The notes below the pieces were generated by a model. It was not told the origin of the DNA. It saw nothing but the letters and a program-made list of their open reading frames with translations, and did no database searches. Below are positions 8,951-17,698 of a stretch of 64,000 nucleotides of DNA, piece after piece. Source of the DNA: Clostridium_AT radicumherbarum (GTDB lineage: Bacteria; Bacillota; Clostridia; Clostridiales; Clostridiaceae). The stretch covers positions 682,001 to 746,000 of the forward strand of contig NZ_JBJHZY010000002.1 of NCBI RefSeq assembly GCF_045310525.1, written 5' to 3'. Numbering within the stretch: the stretch's first letter is position 1; the number at the start of each line of letters is the position of its first letter. The translations under genes were made by a program, and so were the position numbers.

Positions 8951-10042
8951 TTACAGTGAGCTGATAAACTTAACTAAAAATGGGAAAGTGGCTATTACGC
9001 ATACATATCGTGCAAGCTGGAGAATAGCTACTTTAGGTGCATCTCCGCCAAGATCCTTTGCAATAAGAGCCATATCCGATACCCCTCCTGGTGCACTTGC
9101 TAAAAGTGAAGTAATTAATTCCAGTCCGCAAACCTTGGTTATAAAAATACCTATACATAGGTTTACCAGAATTATTCCCACTAAAAGTATTAATGCCGGC
9201 AAAATAATTCCTTTAAGTTCTACTATATTTCCATAGGTCATTCTTTCTCCAATAAGTATCCCGGCAAATACTTGGGTAAGTCTGCGTAAATTTAAGGGCA
9301 TATATCCCCTATTAAAAATCACACTGAAAGCCCCAACTGAAAGCATGGAAAAAGTCAATGCCCCTGCAGGAATCTTCAGTTTATAGCCAATTAAACCTGC
9401 TGCTAAAGCCACAGTAAGTGTAAGTATAAGATTACTTACTTTTTCTTTTGAGCTGCTTTTTTCCTTAGTGGCTGCTGCAGCCTGCATTGATGCATCAACG
9501 CTATTGCTGCAGATAATTAAATCTGGGTTTTCATCACTTTTTTCAGATTTATTTATTCGTGAGGACAAGAATTTCAAAGATGGCGGAAAAATAATAAATA
9601 CGCACATAAGTCTTACCATTTGCAATATAGCTACCTTTGAGGAATCTGCACCTAAATCATTGCTTATAAGTGACATATCAACAATTCCACCTGGAGCACA
9701 GGCAAAAAGAGCTGTAACTAAATTAATGCCTGTGATTTTATACATAATAAGCCCCATAAGTAAATCTAAAACTATCATAGTGGTAACCATTAAAATCGCT
9801 GGTTTTAGCATTTTTTTTAAATCTAATACATCTTTGTATTTAATGCCTGATCCAATAAAAGCACCTGCTGCAATTTGGGTAATTATTCTTACATCTTGAG
9901 GAAGATAAGCGCTTCCTGTTATTACGTTAAATATTGCTACTGACAGCATTGCTCCTACCATAGCACCTGCAGGAACTTTTAAACGAAGTGCTGTAAGTCC
10001 TCCTATTAAGCCTATAATTAAAGTTATTATCAAGTTAATCAT
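8951..10042 (-). CDS. AbrB family (PF05145-type) integral membrane protein, possible transporter
   Basis: Multi-spanning membrane protein of 363 residues made of two homologous halves. Each half begins with a GL-x-KxPAGAxxxxMLSVxxF-type helix, continues with a TQxxAGxxIG-type segment and contains an ACAPGG or ASAPGG loop followed by a DMxLIxxDLG-type motif. This duplicated architecture is that of the AbrB/putative ammonia monooxygenase family, unrelated to the transition-state DNA-binding protein AbrB despite the name. The function is not established; a transport role is inferred. It is divergent from the LysR gene, which is a likely regulator. Confidence 0.8.
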   Translation of the reverse strand: MINLIITLIIGLIGGLTALRLKVPAGAMVGAMLSVAIFNVITGSAYLPQDVRIITQIAAGAFIGSGIKYKDVLDLKKMLKPAILMVTTMIVLDLLMGLIMYKITGINLVTALFACAPGGIVDMSLISNDLGADSSKVAILQMVRLMCVFIIFPPSLKFLSSRINKSEKSDENPDLIICSNSVDASMQAAAATKEKSSSKEKVSNLILTLTVALAAGLIGYKLKIPAGALTFSMLSVGAFSVIFNRGYMPLNLRRLTQVFAGILIGERMTYGNIVELKGIILPALILLVGIILVNLCIGIFITKVCGLELITSLLASAPGGVSDMALIAKDLGGDAPKVAILQLARYVCVIATFPFLVKFISSL

Positions 10043-10306
10043 CTATTAAGCCTTTTCCCTCTCTACAACGTCTTTTTTTACCCTAGGCAATTCTTGTTTA
10101 CTCTATCATTAATTAAGTAATCGCGTGTCATGCTCCCACCACCTACGCTATGCTTAGAGAATGGGAGATTTCTACTGTGTTAGGTTATATTATACTTTCT
10201 TTACAATTGTTTTCTTCTTATATTTATTGTATCATTGAAATTGTAATATAACTAATACTATAATCTTTATAATTTATATAGGTTTTTACCTATACAGAGA
10301 GCATAA
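10043..10306. other. Intergenic region between the AbrB-family gene and the LysR leader
   Basis: No gene was found. It holds a hairpin with arms CTCCCA (10133-10138) and TGGGAG (10162-10167) enclosing CACCTACGC, and AT-rich sequence likely to carry the divergent promoters. No assured -35/-10 pair was assigned. Confidence 0.6.
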
Positions 10307-10395
10307 CAATTGATAATTGTTGTGTGCAGGCAAAAGTCCTAAATGGACTTTTGCGGGTAACCTAGCTGGTGGGAATGGTTGTGTACAGGTTACCC
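10307..10395 (+). repeat. Two-stem leader element, copy 1 (5' of LysR gene)
   Basis: Begins with the near-palindrome AACAATTGATAATTGTT. Stem 1 is AAAAGTCC-TAAAT-GGACTTTT. It is followed by stem 2, GGGTAACCT and AGGTTACCC, enclosing 23 bases that include AATGG and GTGT. The element ends about 28 bases before the LysR ATG, upstream of its AGGAGG. Copies with the same layout precede two other genes at 22499-22564 (minus) and 60186-60273 (plus). Confidence 0.7.
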
Positions 10396-10422
10396 AGTAA
10401 AGAGGAATACTAGGAGGTTACT

Positions 10423-11358
10423 ATGGATTTTCGTCAACTTAAATATATGCTTATGGTGGCAGAAGAAAGAAGTTTTTCAAAGGCTGCGCAAAAGTTATAT
10501 ATAGCACAGCCCTCACTTAGTCAATATATTCAAAAATTAGAACAGCAACTTGGGGTGGAACTCTTTGATCGATCTACCTCCCCCCTTAGACTTACCTATG
10601 CTGGGGAACTATACGCTGAAACAGCCAAACACATTTTAGATTTAAATATGCAGTTATCACAGCAAATGGAAGACATCGTGGATTTTAAAAAAGGCAGACT
10701 TGTTATAGGCCTTTCCACTTTTCGAAGTACCTATATTATGCCAATGCTTCTTCCTTCCTTTTATGAGAAGTTTCCTGGAATAGATGTAGTTCTTATAGAA
10801 GGAACCTCACCAGAGTTATACGATCTGGCCGTTAAAGGAGTTACAGATATTTCTATTATGACTTTGCCAATAAATGAGGATCATTTTTCTTATGATCCAA
10901 TTATGGAAGAAGAAATCTTGCTGGCCCTTCCACCTCACCATCCCGCATGTGAAAAATTTAAGGCTAATGAAATAGATATGAAGACTAGGCATAAGATTGA
11001 ACTAAGCAGCCTGCGTGATGAACCTTTTATTCTTCTTAAACAAAATCAAAAATTACATCAAATTTCAGCCTATCTTTGTGAGCAAGCAGGTTTCAGGCCT
11101 AAAATCATACTTGAGACAGAAAGTATAGAAGCAGCACATGCCTTTGCTGCCGCTGGAATGGGAATTACCTTTATACCTGATACAATAGCAAGCTTTAACA
11201 GGTTTTTAGAACATCCCATGTATTTTTCATTAGAAGAGTTTAAGGCAACAAGAACACTGGTGGTTGCATACAGAAAGGGTAAATATATATCCAAAGCTGC
11301 CAAGGAATTTATCAACTTAGCACAAACAGTTTTAAAGCCACATAACAGTATAAAATAG
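10423..11358 (+). CDS. LysR family transcriptional regulator
   Basis: DNA-binding regulator of 311 residues. The N-terminal helix-turn-helix (about 1-60) reads MDFRQLKYMLMVAEERSFSK followed by AAQKLYIAQPSLSQYIQKLE, typical for LysR proteins. The rest is a periplasmic-binding-like effector domain. The closest style is the CcpC/CynR/CysB-like branch; the effector is not evident. AGGAGG lies five bases before the ATG. The gene is divergent from the AbrB-family membrane protein and probably controls it. It has a long leader containing the two-stem element. Confidence 0.92.
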   Translation: MDFRQLKYMLMVAEERSFSKAAQKLYIAQPSLSQYIQKLEQQLGVELFDRSTSPLRLTYAGELYAETAKHILDLNMQLSQQMEDIVDFKKGRLVIGLSTFRSTYIMPMLLPSFYEKFPGIDVVLIEGTSPELYDLAVKGVTDISIMTLPINEDHFSYDPIMEEEILLALPPHHPACEKFKANEIDMKTRHKIELSSLRDEPFILLKQNQKLHQISAYLCEQAGFRPKIILETESIEAAHAFAAAGMGITFIPDTIASFNRFLEHPMYFSLEEFKATRTLVVAYRKGKYISKAAKEFINLAQTVLKPHNSIK

Positions 11359-11407
11359 CGGAAATATATAAAATATGCTCATTCCACATATTTTATATAT
11401 TTCCGCT
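11357..11407. terminator. Bidirectional terminator between lysR and the PBP gene
   Basis: AGCGGAAATATATAAAATATG and its exact complement are separated by nine bases between two convergent genes. The outer AGCGGAAA/TTTCCGCT is GC-richer than the rest. T-rich sequence follows on the plus strand. Confidence 0.8.
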
Positions 11408-11461
11408 AATTTCGTTTTGTTTAATTTCAACTATTTCTTTATTACTAGCAATTAATTAATG

Positions 11462-12886
11462 TTACTTACCAAGTGCGGTTTTCATTACCTGGCCAGCTAT
11501 TTTTGCAGCTGCTATACCTCCTTGGCCCCCATCTTCCACAATTACAGCAACAGCAATCTGAGGATTATCATAGGGAGCAAAGCCTATAAACCAAGAATGA
11601 GGTGGTTTACTTGGATCATTATCATGTTCAGCAGTACCTGTCTTTCCAGCTGCATTTATTCCTGGAATAGCTGCAGCTGTTCCTGTACCGCTGGTTACAA
11701 CGCTTCTCATCATATCTTTCATAATAGCATCATTGTCTTTTGATAATATTGTCCCAATACCCTTAGGAGAAATATTTCTAATTGGATTTCCCTTGCTGTC
11801 CATAACCTGACTTACTATGTACGGTTCCATCATTGTACCGTCATTGGCTATTGTGCTTGCAATTAAAGCCATCTGCATTGGTGTTGCAAGTACCTCCCCT
11901 TGACCTATAGCAGTCATAGCTAAGTTTCCTTTTTCATTACTTTTTAAAGTAGGAAACTTACTATTTTCAATAGAAATGCCATCAGCAGGAATATTTTTAT
12001 TAAAATAAAATTGTTCAGCTGTTGCCTTTAGTTTTGTATTTCCTAATTCCATGCCTAAGGTACCGAAATATACATTGCTGGATTCATAAAAGGCCTGTTT
12101 AAAGCCTATGTTTCCAAGTACTTCTCCATTAAAGTTGGAAAGGGACTCTTTTGAATTAAAAACAATCTTACCCTTATCTTCAACATGTTTATTTGTAACA
12201 TTATTTATATTTTCCAGAGCACTTATTGCAGTAATAGTTTTAAAGGTTGAGCCTGGAGGGTACATTCCAGAGGTTGCTCTGTTAATTAGTGGGAGACTAG
12301 GATCCTTATTTATTGCTGCCCAGGTGTCAGATAAGTTATTTGGATCAAAGGAGGGCTTGGAAACTAAGGCTAAAACCTCTCCTGTTTTTGGGTTTAAGGC
12401 CACCACCGCACCTCTATTGTCTCCTAAAAGGTCATAAGCTGTTTTTTGAATATTGTAGTCTAAAGTAGTTTTTAAATTATCCCCTACTTTTTCTTCACTT
12501 TTTCCCTTATTTTTTATAAGAGTTAAAAGATCTGGTGTTTGTGTCTGCATAAGCTCCGAGTCATATTTTCTTTCAAGACCTGTAATTCCATATTTAATAT
12601 CCACATAGCCAAGAGCATGTGCAAATAGGGGTCCTCCAGTATAGGTTCTCTTTTGAGTCTCCGTATTAACTCTTTCACTTGTAGTAAGTGCTTTCATATT
12701 TCTATCATAAATAGTCCCTCTAAGCACCTCATTTCTAATAGCCCAAAGCCTTTTATTATATTGGCTTTTAGCTATATCTGGTGCTTTATAAAGCTCAAAA
12801 TAAGTTATATATGAAATAATCACTAAAAAGCAAAGCAGGAATACTATCAATACTTTTTTAATGTTATTGGAAATATCACCATCCAT
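11462..12886 (-). CDS. Class B penicillin-binding protein (PbpA/FtsI-like transpeptidase)
   Basis: Peptidoglycan transpeptidase of 474 residues, anchored by one N-terminal membrane helix (about 10-30) with the catalytic domain outside. Active-site motifs are intact: STFK at 213-216 (acylated serine 213), SSN at 269-271 and KTGT at 415-418. The dimerisation region before the catalytic domain is short, as in clostridial and actinobacterial PbpA rather than the longer SpoVD/PBP2B with PASTA domains. It follows an FtsW/RodA/SpoVE-type gene and an FHA gene on the same strand, the usual glycosyltransferase-transpeptidase pairing. Confidence 0.93.
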   Translation of the reverse strand: MDGDISNNIKKVLIVFLLCFLVIISYITYFELYKAPDIAKSQYNKRLWAIRNEVLRGTIYDRNMKALTTSERVNTETQKRTYTGGPLFAHALGYVDIKYGITGLERKYDSELMQTQTPDLLTLIKNKGKSEEKVGDNLKTTLDYNIQKTAYDLLGDNRGAVVALNPKTGEVLALVSKPSFDPNNLSDTWAAINKDPSLPLINRATSGMYPPGSTFKTITAISALENINNVTNKHVEDKGKIVFNSKESLSNFNGEVLGNIGFKQAFYESSNVYFGTLGMELGNTKLKATAEQFYFNKNIPADGISIENSKFPTLKSNEKGNLAMTAIGQGEVLATPMQMALIASTIANDGTMMEPYIVSQVMDSKGNPIRNISPKGIGTILSKDNDAIMKDMMRSVVTSGTGTAAAIPGINAAGKTGTAEHDNDPSKPPHSWFIGFAPYDNPQIAVAVIVEDGGQGGIAAAKIAGQVMKTALGK

Positions 12887-12942
12887 AAAAAGACCTCCGA
12901 TTTTAATTTATAATTAATAAGTAATAACTCATATGGATGCCA

Positions 12943-14142
12943 TTACTCTCCTTCTGAAATCTTCTGCAAAATTCCAAGTGAGAAAAATGTTATGAGCATG
13001 GAAGTTCCACCGTAGCTTATTAGAGGCAAAGTTATACCTGTAAGAGGTATTAAATTAATAACTCCTCCAAGTATTACTAAGGCTTGAGATGCAATTATGG
13101 CACTATAGCCCACTGCAACCAGTCTAGAGAAATTGTCTTCTACTAAAACAGCGGCTCTCATGCAACGATAAAATAGCAAGAAATAAATTATTATAAGTCC
13201 CAGTCCTAAAATAATGCCAAGCTCTTCACATATAACTGTAAAAATAAAGTCAGAAACATTTACAGGAATATATTGTGGGTAGTCAAAGCCGATTCCTCTT
13301 CCAAAAAGTCCTCCCCAGGAAATAGCAATTAAGGATTGAACAATTTGGTAGCCATCCCCATTTGCATAAGCCCATGGGTTCTTCCAAATCATGAATCTTA
13401 CTCTTACATGACCGAAAAGTTTATAGCTTAGGTATCCACCAATTACAAAAAGAACTAAGCATACTAGAACATATTTAAATTTTGAAGTTGCTATATAAAG
13501 TATAGTAACAGATAGTGCAAAAACAATAAGCGCAGTTCCTAAATCCTTCTGCAGCATCATAAAACCAAGACAAATCATAACCACTATAGCTGGCTCTATT
13601 AAGTTTTTGCGATTCTTATAATCCTTTAAGGCAGTTGCTAAATATGCAACTAAAAAAAGCTTTCCAAATTCTGAAGGCTGCAAACTAAAGCCTCCAATTT
13701 TAATCCAGTTTTTTGCTCCCAATTCCTCAGTTCCTATGAGCAGAGAAGCGCCCATAAATATAATAGTTAAGGCTAAATAAAAATATTTATATTTAGCAAA
13801 CCGCTTTAAATCAGGCAGCATTACAACTATAATAATGAAGCCTGCAACTCCTAAGGCAAACCACATTACTTGCTTAACTGCCAGTGATTGATTTATCCTA
13901 TAAATTACGGCAAGACCTATTACAGAAAGAGCACTTGCTAAAACGAATATGTATTTATCCCCATCAGGATAAAATCTTCTAATTATAAAATGAGAATATG
14001 CTATTAAGGTAATTATAATAGCTGCAATAATGAGTGCCCCCTTGTCAATGGGCTGTTTTACAAGTGCAAGGTTTACAAAACAAACGATACAAAGCAGGTA
14101 TACATACCTTAAGAGCTTCTTTTCGTCCTTTATGTTATCCAT
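12943..14142 (-). CDS. FtsW/RodA/SpoVE family peptidoglycan glycosyltransferase
   Basis: SEDS-family membrane protein of 399 residues with about ten to twelve helices. It has the conserved GAKNWIKIGGFSLQPSEFGK segment (PSEF motif) and LPLISYGGTSMLITFFSLGI near the C-terminus. SEDS proteins polymerise glycan strands from lipid II together with a class B PBP, which here is the next gene, 56 bases downstream. The sequence does not settle whether it acts in elongation, division or sporulation. It is eight bases from the FHA gene, so co-transcription is almost certain. Confidence 0.95.
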   Translation of the reverse strand: MDNIKDEKKLLRYVYLLCIVCFVNLALVKQPIDKGALIIAAIIITLIAYSHFIIRRFYPDGDKYIFVLASALSVIGLAVIYRINQSLAVKQVMWFALGVAGFIIIVVMLPDLKRFAKYKYFYLALTIIFMGASLLIGTEELGAKNWIKIGGFSLQPSEFGKLFLVAYLATALKDYKNRKNLIEPAIVVMICLGFMMLQKDLGTALIVFALSVTILYIATSKFKYVLVCLVLFVIGGYLSYKLFGHVRVRFMIWKNPWAYANGDGYQIVQSLIAISWGGLFGRGIGFDYPQYIPVNVSDFIFTVICEELGIILGLGLIIIYFLLFYRCMRAAVLVEDNFSRLVAVGYSAIIASQALVILGGVINLIPLTGITLPLISYGGTSMLITFFSLGILQKISEGE

Positions 14143-14150
14143 TCTATCAC

Positions 14151-14597
14151 CTATCCTATAACCTTAAATAAAGCACTTCCTATTTTAATTTCATCTCCAA
14201 CTTTAAGAATAACCCTATCTTCAAGTCTTTCTTCATTTAACTCAGTACCATTTGTGCTTCCTAAATCCTCTATCATATTATCTGTATTTTTAATAAATAT
14301 TCTAGCATGATTTCCAGATACAAATTGATCATCTAATACAAGCATGTTGCTGTCTCTTCTGCCAATAGTCAGTTCTCCGTGAATAGGTATTATTCCACCT
14401 CTTTTTAAAATGGAGTTCTCACCTGCATCCAGCACTTCAAGGCCAAAAGCTTTCTTCTTACTAGTAGTTTTCTTCTTTCCTCCTGATTTTATATCCTTAT
14501 ACATGATGCTAAGAGCATAAAAAATTATAATATAAACAATTCCGATTATAATAAACCTAAATATCGTAGTCAGTCTGCTAAAGTCCAATATTTCCAC
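14151..14597 (-). CDS. Membrane-anchored FHA domain protein
   Basis: A 148-residue protein with one N-terminal membrane helix (about 14-32), a lysine-rich linker (GGKKKTTSKKK) and a cytosolic FHA domain from about residue 65. FHA signatures are present: TIGR (GRRDSN), SGNH and STNGTELN, the residues that contact phosphothreonine. It probably docks a protein phosphorylated by a Ser/Thr kinase to the wall-synthesis pair encoded just downstream. The arrangement FHA-SEDS-PBP resembles the actinobacterial fhaB-rodA-pbpA locus. No kinase gene is in this window. Confidence 0.9.
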   Translation of the reverse strand: MEILDFSRLTTIFRFIIIGIVYIIIFYALSIMYKDIKSGGKKKTTSKKKAFGLEVLDAGENSILKRGGIIPIHGELTIGRRDSNMLVLDDQFVSGNHARIFIKNTDNMIEDLGSTNGTELNEERLEDRVILKVGDEIKIGSALFKVIG

Positions 14598-14742
14598 TTC
14601 CTTTCGTAAATTGAATTAATGATTTACATTAACAATTTATCATAATAATTAATAATTGAATCATTTCTTCTAAAAAAGACTCTAATAAATAATTATAGTT
14701 TTACATTACAAAACATGCATCATTTTTTTATTGTTAATTAAA

Positions 14743-14774
14743 TAAGGCTAGCATATTATCCTATGCTAGCCTTA
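14743..14774 (-). terminator. Intrinsic terminator after uvrA
   Basis: TAAGGCTAGCAT (14743-14754) pairs with ATGCTAGCCTTA (14763-14774), 10 bases past the uvrA stop. On the minus strand it is followed by TTTAATTAAC. Confidence 0.85.
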
Positions 14775-14783
14775 CTTAAACCA

Positions 14784-17606
14784 TTATAACATCTTTTTTA
14801 AATATTGTCCTGTGAAGGATTTTTTAACTTTTGCAATTTCTTCTGGGGTTCCGGAAGCTATAATTGTTCCGCCTTTTTCTCCTCCTTCAGGTCCTAGATC
14901 AATGAGGTAGTCTGCTGATTTAATTACATCTAAGTTATGTTCAATTACTATAACTGTGTTTCCCCCATCAGTTAACCTTTGGAGAATTTGAATAAGCCTG
15001 TTGACATCATCTACATGAAGCCCTGTTGTTGGCTCATCAAGTATATATAAGGTTTTACCAGTACTTCTTTTTGAAAGCTCATAAGCTAGCTTAATTCTTT
15101 GAGCTTCTCCTCCTGATAATTGAGTTGACGGCTGACCAAGTTTAACATAACCTAGTCCAACATCCATAAGTGTTTCCATTTTATTTTTAATTCTAGGAAG
15201 GTTTTGGAAGAAATCTAAGGCTTCCTCAACAGTCATATTAAGTATTTCGTCTATATTTTTACCCTTATATTTTACCTCCAAGGTTTCCCTATTATACCTT
15301 TTACCCTTGCAGATTTCACAAGGTACGTAAACATCAGATAAAAACTGCATTTCTATTTTTATAATACCATCGCCGCTGCAGGCTTCGCAACGTCCACCCT
15401 TTACATTGAAGCTGAATCTTCCTGGTTTATAGCCCCTCATTCTGGCCTCAGAGGTTGTAGAAAAAACCTCACGGATAATATCAAACACTCCAGTATAGGT
15501 GGCTGGATTTGATCTTGGTGTTCGTCCAATTGGACTTTGATCTATATCTATAATCTTATCAATATATTCTACACCTAATATTTCCTTATGCTTACCTGGT
15601 ATGTCCTTTGAATTATTAAGCTTTTTATTTAAACCCTTATAGAGTATTTCATTTACAAGAGTACTTTTACCTGAACCTGAAACTCCTGTTACTGCTGTAA
15701 ATACACCTAGTGGGAATTTCACATTTATATTCTTTAAATTGTTTTCCCCTGCACCTTGAACAGTAATATAATTGCCGCTTAGCTTTCTTCTATTGTCAGG
15801 TACCTGAACCTTCTTCTTGCCGCTTATATATTGGCCTGTAATTGAATTTTCACATTTAGCAATTTCATCTAAGGTTCCTACTGCAACAACTTCACCACCA
15901 TGTTCTCCTGCCCCAGGGCCAATGTCCACTATGCAGTCTGCGGCTCTCATGGTATCCTCGTCATGTTCAACTACAACAAGAGTATTTCCTAGGTCTCTTA
16001 AATGTTTAAGGGTTCCGATTAACTTGTCATTATCTCTCTGGTGAAGCCCTATACTTGGCTCATCAAGTATATAAAGTACTCCTACAAGGCTTGATCCTAT
16101 TTGAGTAGCAAGCCTGATTCTCTGTGCTTCTCCTCCCGATAGTGTACCAGCATTTCTCCACAAGTTTAAGTAATCTAGGCCAACATCCACTAAAAATCTC
16201 AGCCTGCTTTTAATTTCCTTAAGTATTTGATTACTTATTATGGTATCCTTCTCAGACAGCTGAAGGCTTTCAATATATTCTAGTTCATCCCTTATAGATA
16301 AGAGGCAAAGCTCATAAATATTTTTGTCTCCCACAGTAACGCCTAAAACTTCAGGTTTAAGCCTTGCACCCTTGCACTTCGGACAAGGAGAATTACTCAT
16401 ATAGCTTTCTACTTCGTTTTTAATGTAATCAGAATTACTTTCAAAGTATCTTCTTTTTAAGTTGTTAATAACTCCTTCGAAAGTATGGTTGAATTCCCCA
16501 ATACCGGTTTCCCTTTCATACCTTACCTTAACTTTCTTTCCATTAGTACCGTACAAAAGTATCTTTACAATTTCAGGGTCCAAATCCTCTATTGGAGTAT
16601 CTAAGCTGAAATTATATTCCGCAGCCAGTGCTTTTAGAACACTGTAAGTCCAGGAATCATCCTTTCCGCTGGTACCGCTCCAAGGAATTATGGCACCTTC
16701 AGAAACACTCTTGGTCTTATCAGGTATTATTAGGTCTTCATCCAGCTCCATAAGTGTTCCAAGTCCATCACACTCATCACATTTTCCAAAGGGAGAATTA
16801 AAAGAAAACATTCTTGGTGCAAGCTCTTCTATACTAATGCCGCAGTCTGGACAAGCAAACTTCTCACTAAATAATATATCTCCCTTATCTATTAAGTTTA
16901 CAATAACAAGGCCTTCTCCTTGAGCCAAAGCCGTTTCCAAGGAATCTGCAAGTCTGCTCCTAATATCTTCTTTAACTACAAGCCTATCAACCACAGCCTC
17001 AATATTATGCTTCTTAGTTTTTTCAAGCGTTACTTCATCTTCTGATAGTTCAACAATTTCTCCATCTATTCTTGCTCTAACAAAACCATTCTTTTTAATA
17101 TTTTCAATTGCCTTAATATGCTCACCTTTTCTTCCTCTTATAATAGGAGCAAGTATTTGCAGTTTTGTTCTTTCAGGCATCTCCATAATTTTATCTACCA
17201 TTTGATCTACGGTCTGCTGCTTAATTTCCTTACCGCATTTAGGACAATGAGGCACACCTATTCTTGAATATAAAAGTCTTAGGTAATCGTAGATCTCAGT
17301 TACGGTACCTACTGTAGAACGTGGATTTCTGCTGGTAGTTTTTTGATCTATGGAAATAGCAGGGGATAAGCCCTCTATATAATCTACATCTGGTTTATTC
17401 ATCTGTCCTAAAAATTGTCTCGCATAGGCAGAAAGTGACTCTACATATCTTCTTTGACCTTCTGCATATAAGGTATCAAAAGCTAGGGAAGACTTTCCAG
17501 AACCAGAAAGGCCAGTAAACACAACAAATTTATCTCTAGGTATTTCAAGGCTAACGTTCTTTAGATTATGAACCCTAGCACCTTTTATTATTATTTTATC
17601 TTTCAT
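14784..17606 (-). CDS. uvrA: Excinuclease ABC subunit A
   Basis: UvrA recognises DNA damage and loads UvrB in nucleotide excision repair. The 940-residue protein has two ABC ATPase modules: Walker A GLSGSGKS near residue 31 and GVSGSGKST in the second half, with LSGGEAQRI signatures twice and ILDEPSIGLH / ILDEPTTGLH Walker B segments. Zinc modules are visible as CPKC, CPDC with CDEC, CPKC again, and CEAC with CEIC. Length and motifs are complete. It lies 92 bases after uvrB on the same strand and is probably read from the uvrB SOS promoter. Confidence 0.98.
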   Translation of the reverse strand: MKDKIIIKGARVHNLKNVSLEIPRDKFVVFTGLSGSGKSSLAFDTLYAEGQRRYVESLSAYARQFLGQMNKPDVDYIEGLSPAISIDQKTTSRNPRSTVGTVTEIYDYLRLLYSRIGVPHCPKCGKEIKQQTVDQMVDKIMEMPERTKLQILAPIIRGRKGEHIKAIENIKKNGFVRARIDGEIVELSEDEVTLEKTKKHNIEAVVDRLVVKEDIRSRLADSLETALAQGEGLVIVNLIDKGDILFSEKFACPDCGISIEELAPRMFSFNSPFGKCDECDGLGTLMELDEDLIIPDKTKSVSEGAIIPWSGTSGKDDSWTYSVLKALAAEYNFSLDTPIEDLDPEIVKILLYGTNGKKVKVRYERETGIGEFNHTFEGVINNLKRRYFESNSDYIKNEVESYMSNSPCPKCKGARLKPEVLGVTVGDKNIYELCLLSIRDELEYIESLQLSEKDTIISNQILKEIKSRLRFLVDVGLDYLNLWRNAGTLSGGEAQRIRLATQIGSSLVGVLYILDEPSIGLHQRDNDKLIGTLKHLRDLGNTLVVVEHDEDTMRAADCIVDIGPGAGEHGGEVVAVGTLDEIAKCENSITGQYISGKKKVQVPDNRRKLSGNYITVQGAGENNLKNINVKFPLGVFTAVTGVSGSGKSTLVNEILYKGLNKKLNNSKDIPGKHKEILGVEYIDKIIDIDQSPIGRTPRSNPATYTGVFDIIREVFSTTSEARMRGYKPGRFSFNVKGGRCEACSGDGIIKIEMQFLSDVYVPCEICKGKRYNRETLEVKYKGKNIDEILNMTVEEALDFFQNLPRIKNKMETLMDVGLGYVKLGQPSTQLSGGEAQRIKLAYELSKRSTGKTLYILDEPTTGLHVDDVNRLIQILQRLTDGGNTVIVIEHNLDVIKSADYLIDLGPEGGEKGGTIIASGTPEEIAKVKKSFTGQYLKKML

Positions 17607-17698
17607 GTAAACCTCCAGGTAATTTTGTAAATTGTGAATGATGAATTTCTTTCTTTGTAAAAAAACATATTTATATGGAATTATTCTTCATTCTTCAT

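Noticed and set aside
8951..10042. Naming this protein as the transition-state regulator AbrB
   Set aside because: It is a multi-helix membrane protein; only the Pfam family name coincides.
10307..10395. T-box or known riboswitch upstream of the LysR gene
   Set aside because: No AGGGTGGNACCGCG T-box sequence and no match to aptamers I can recall; no tRNA-dependent gene follows.
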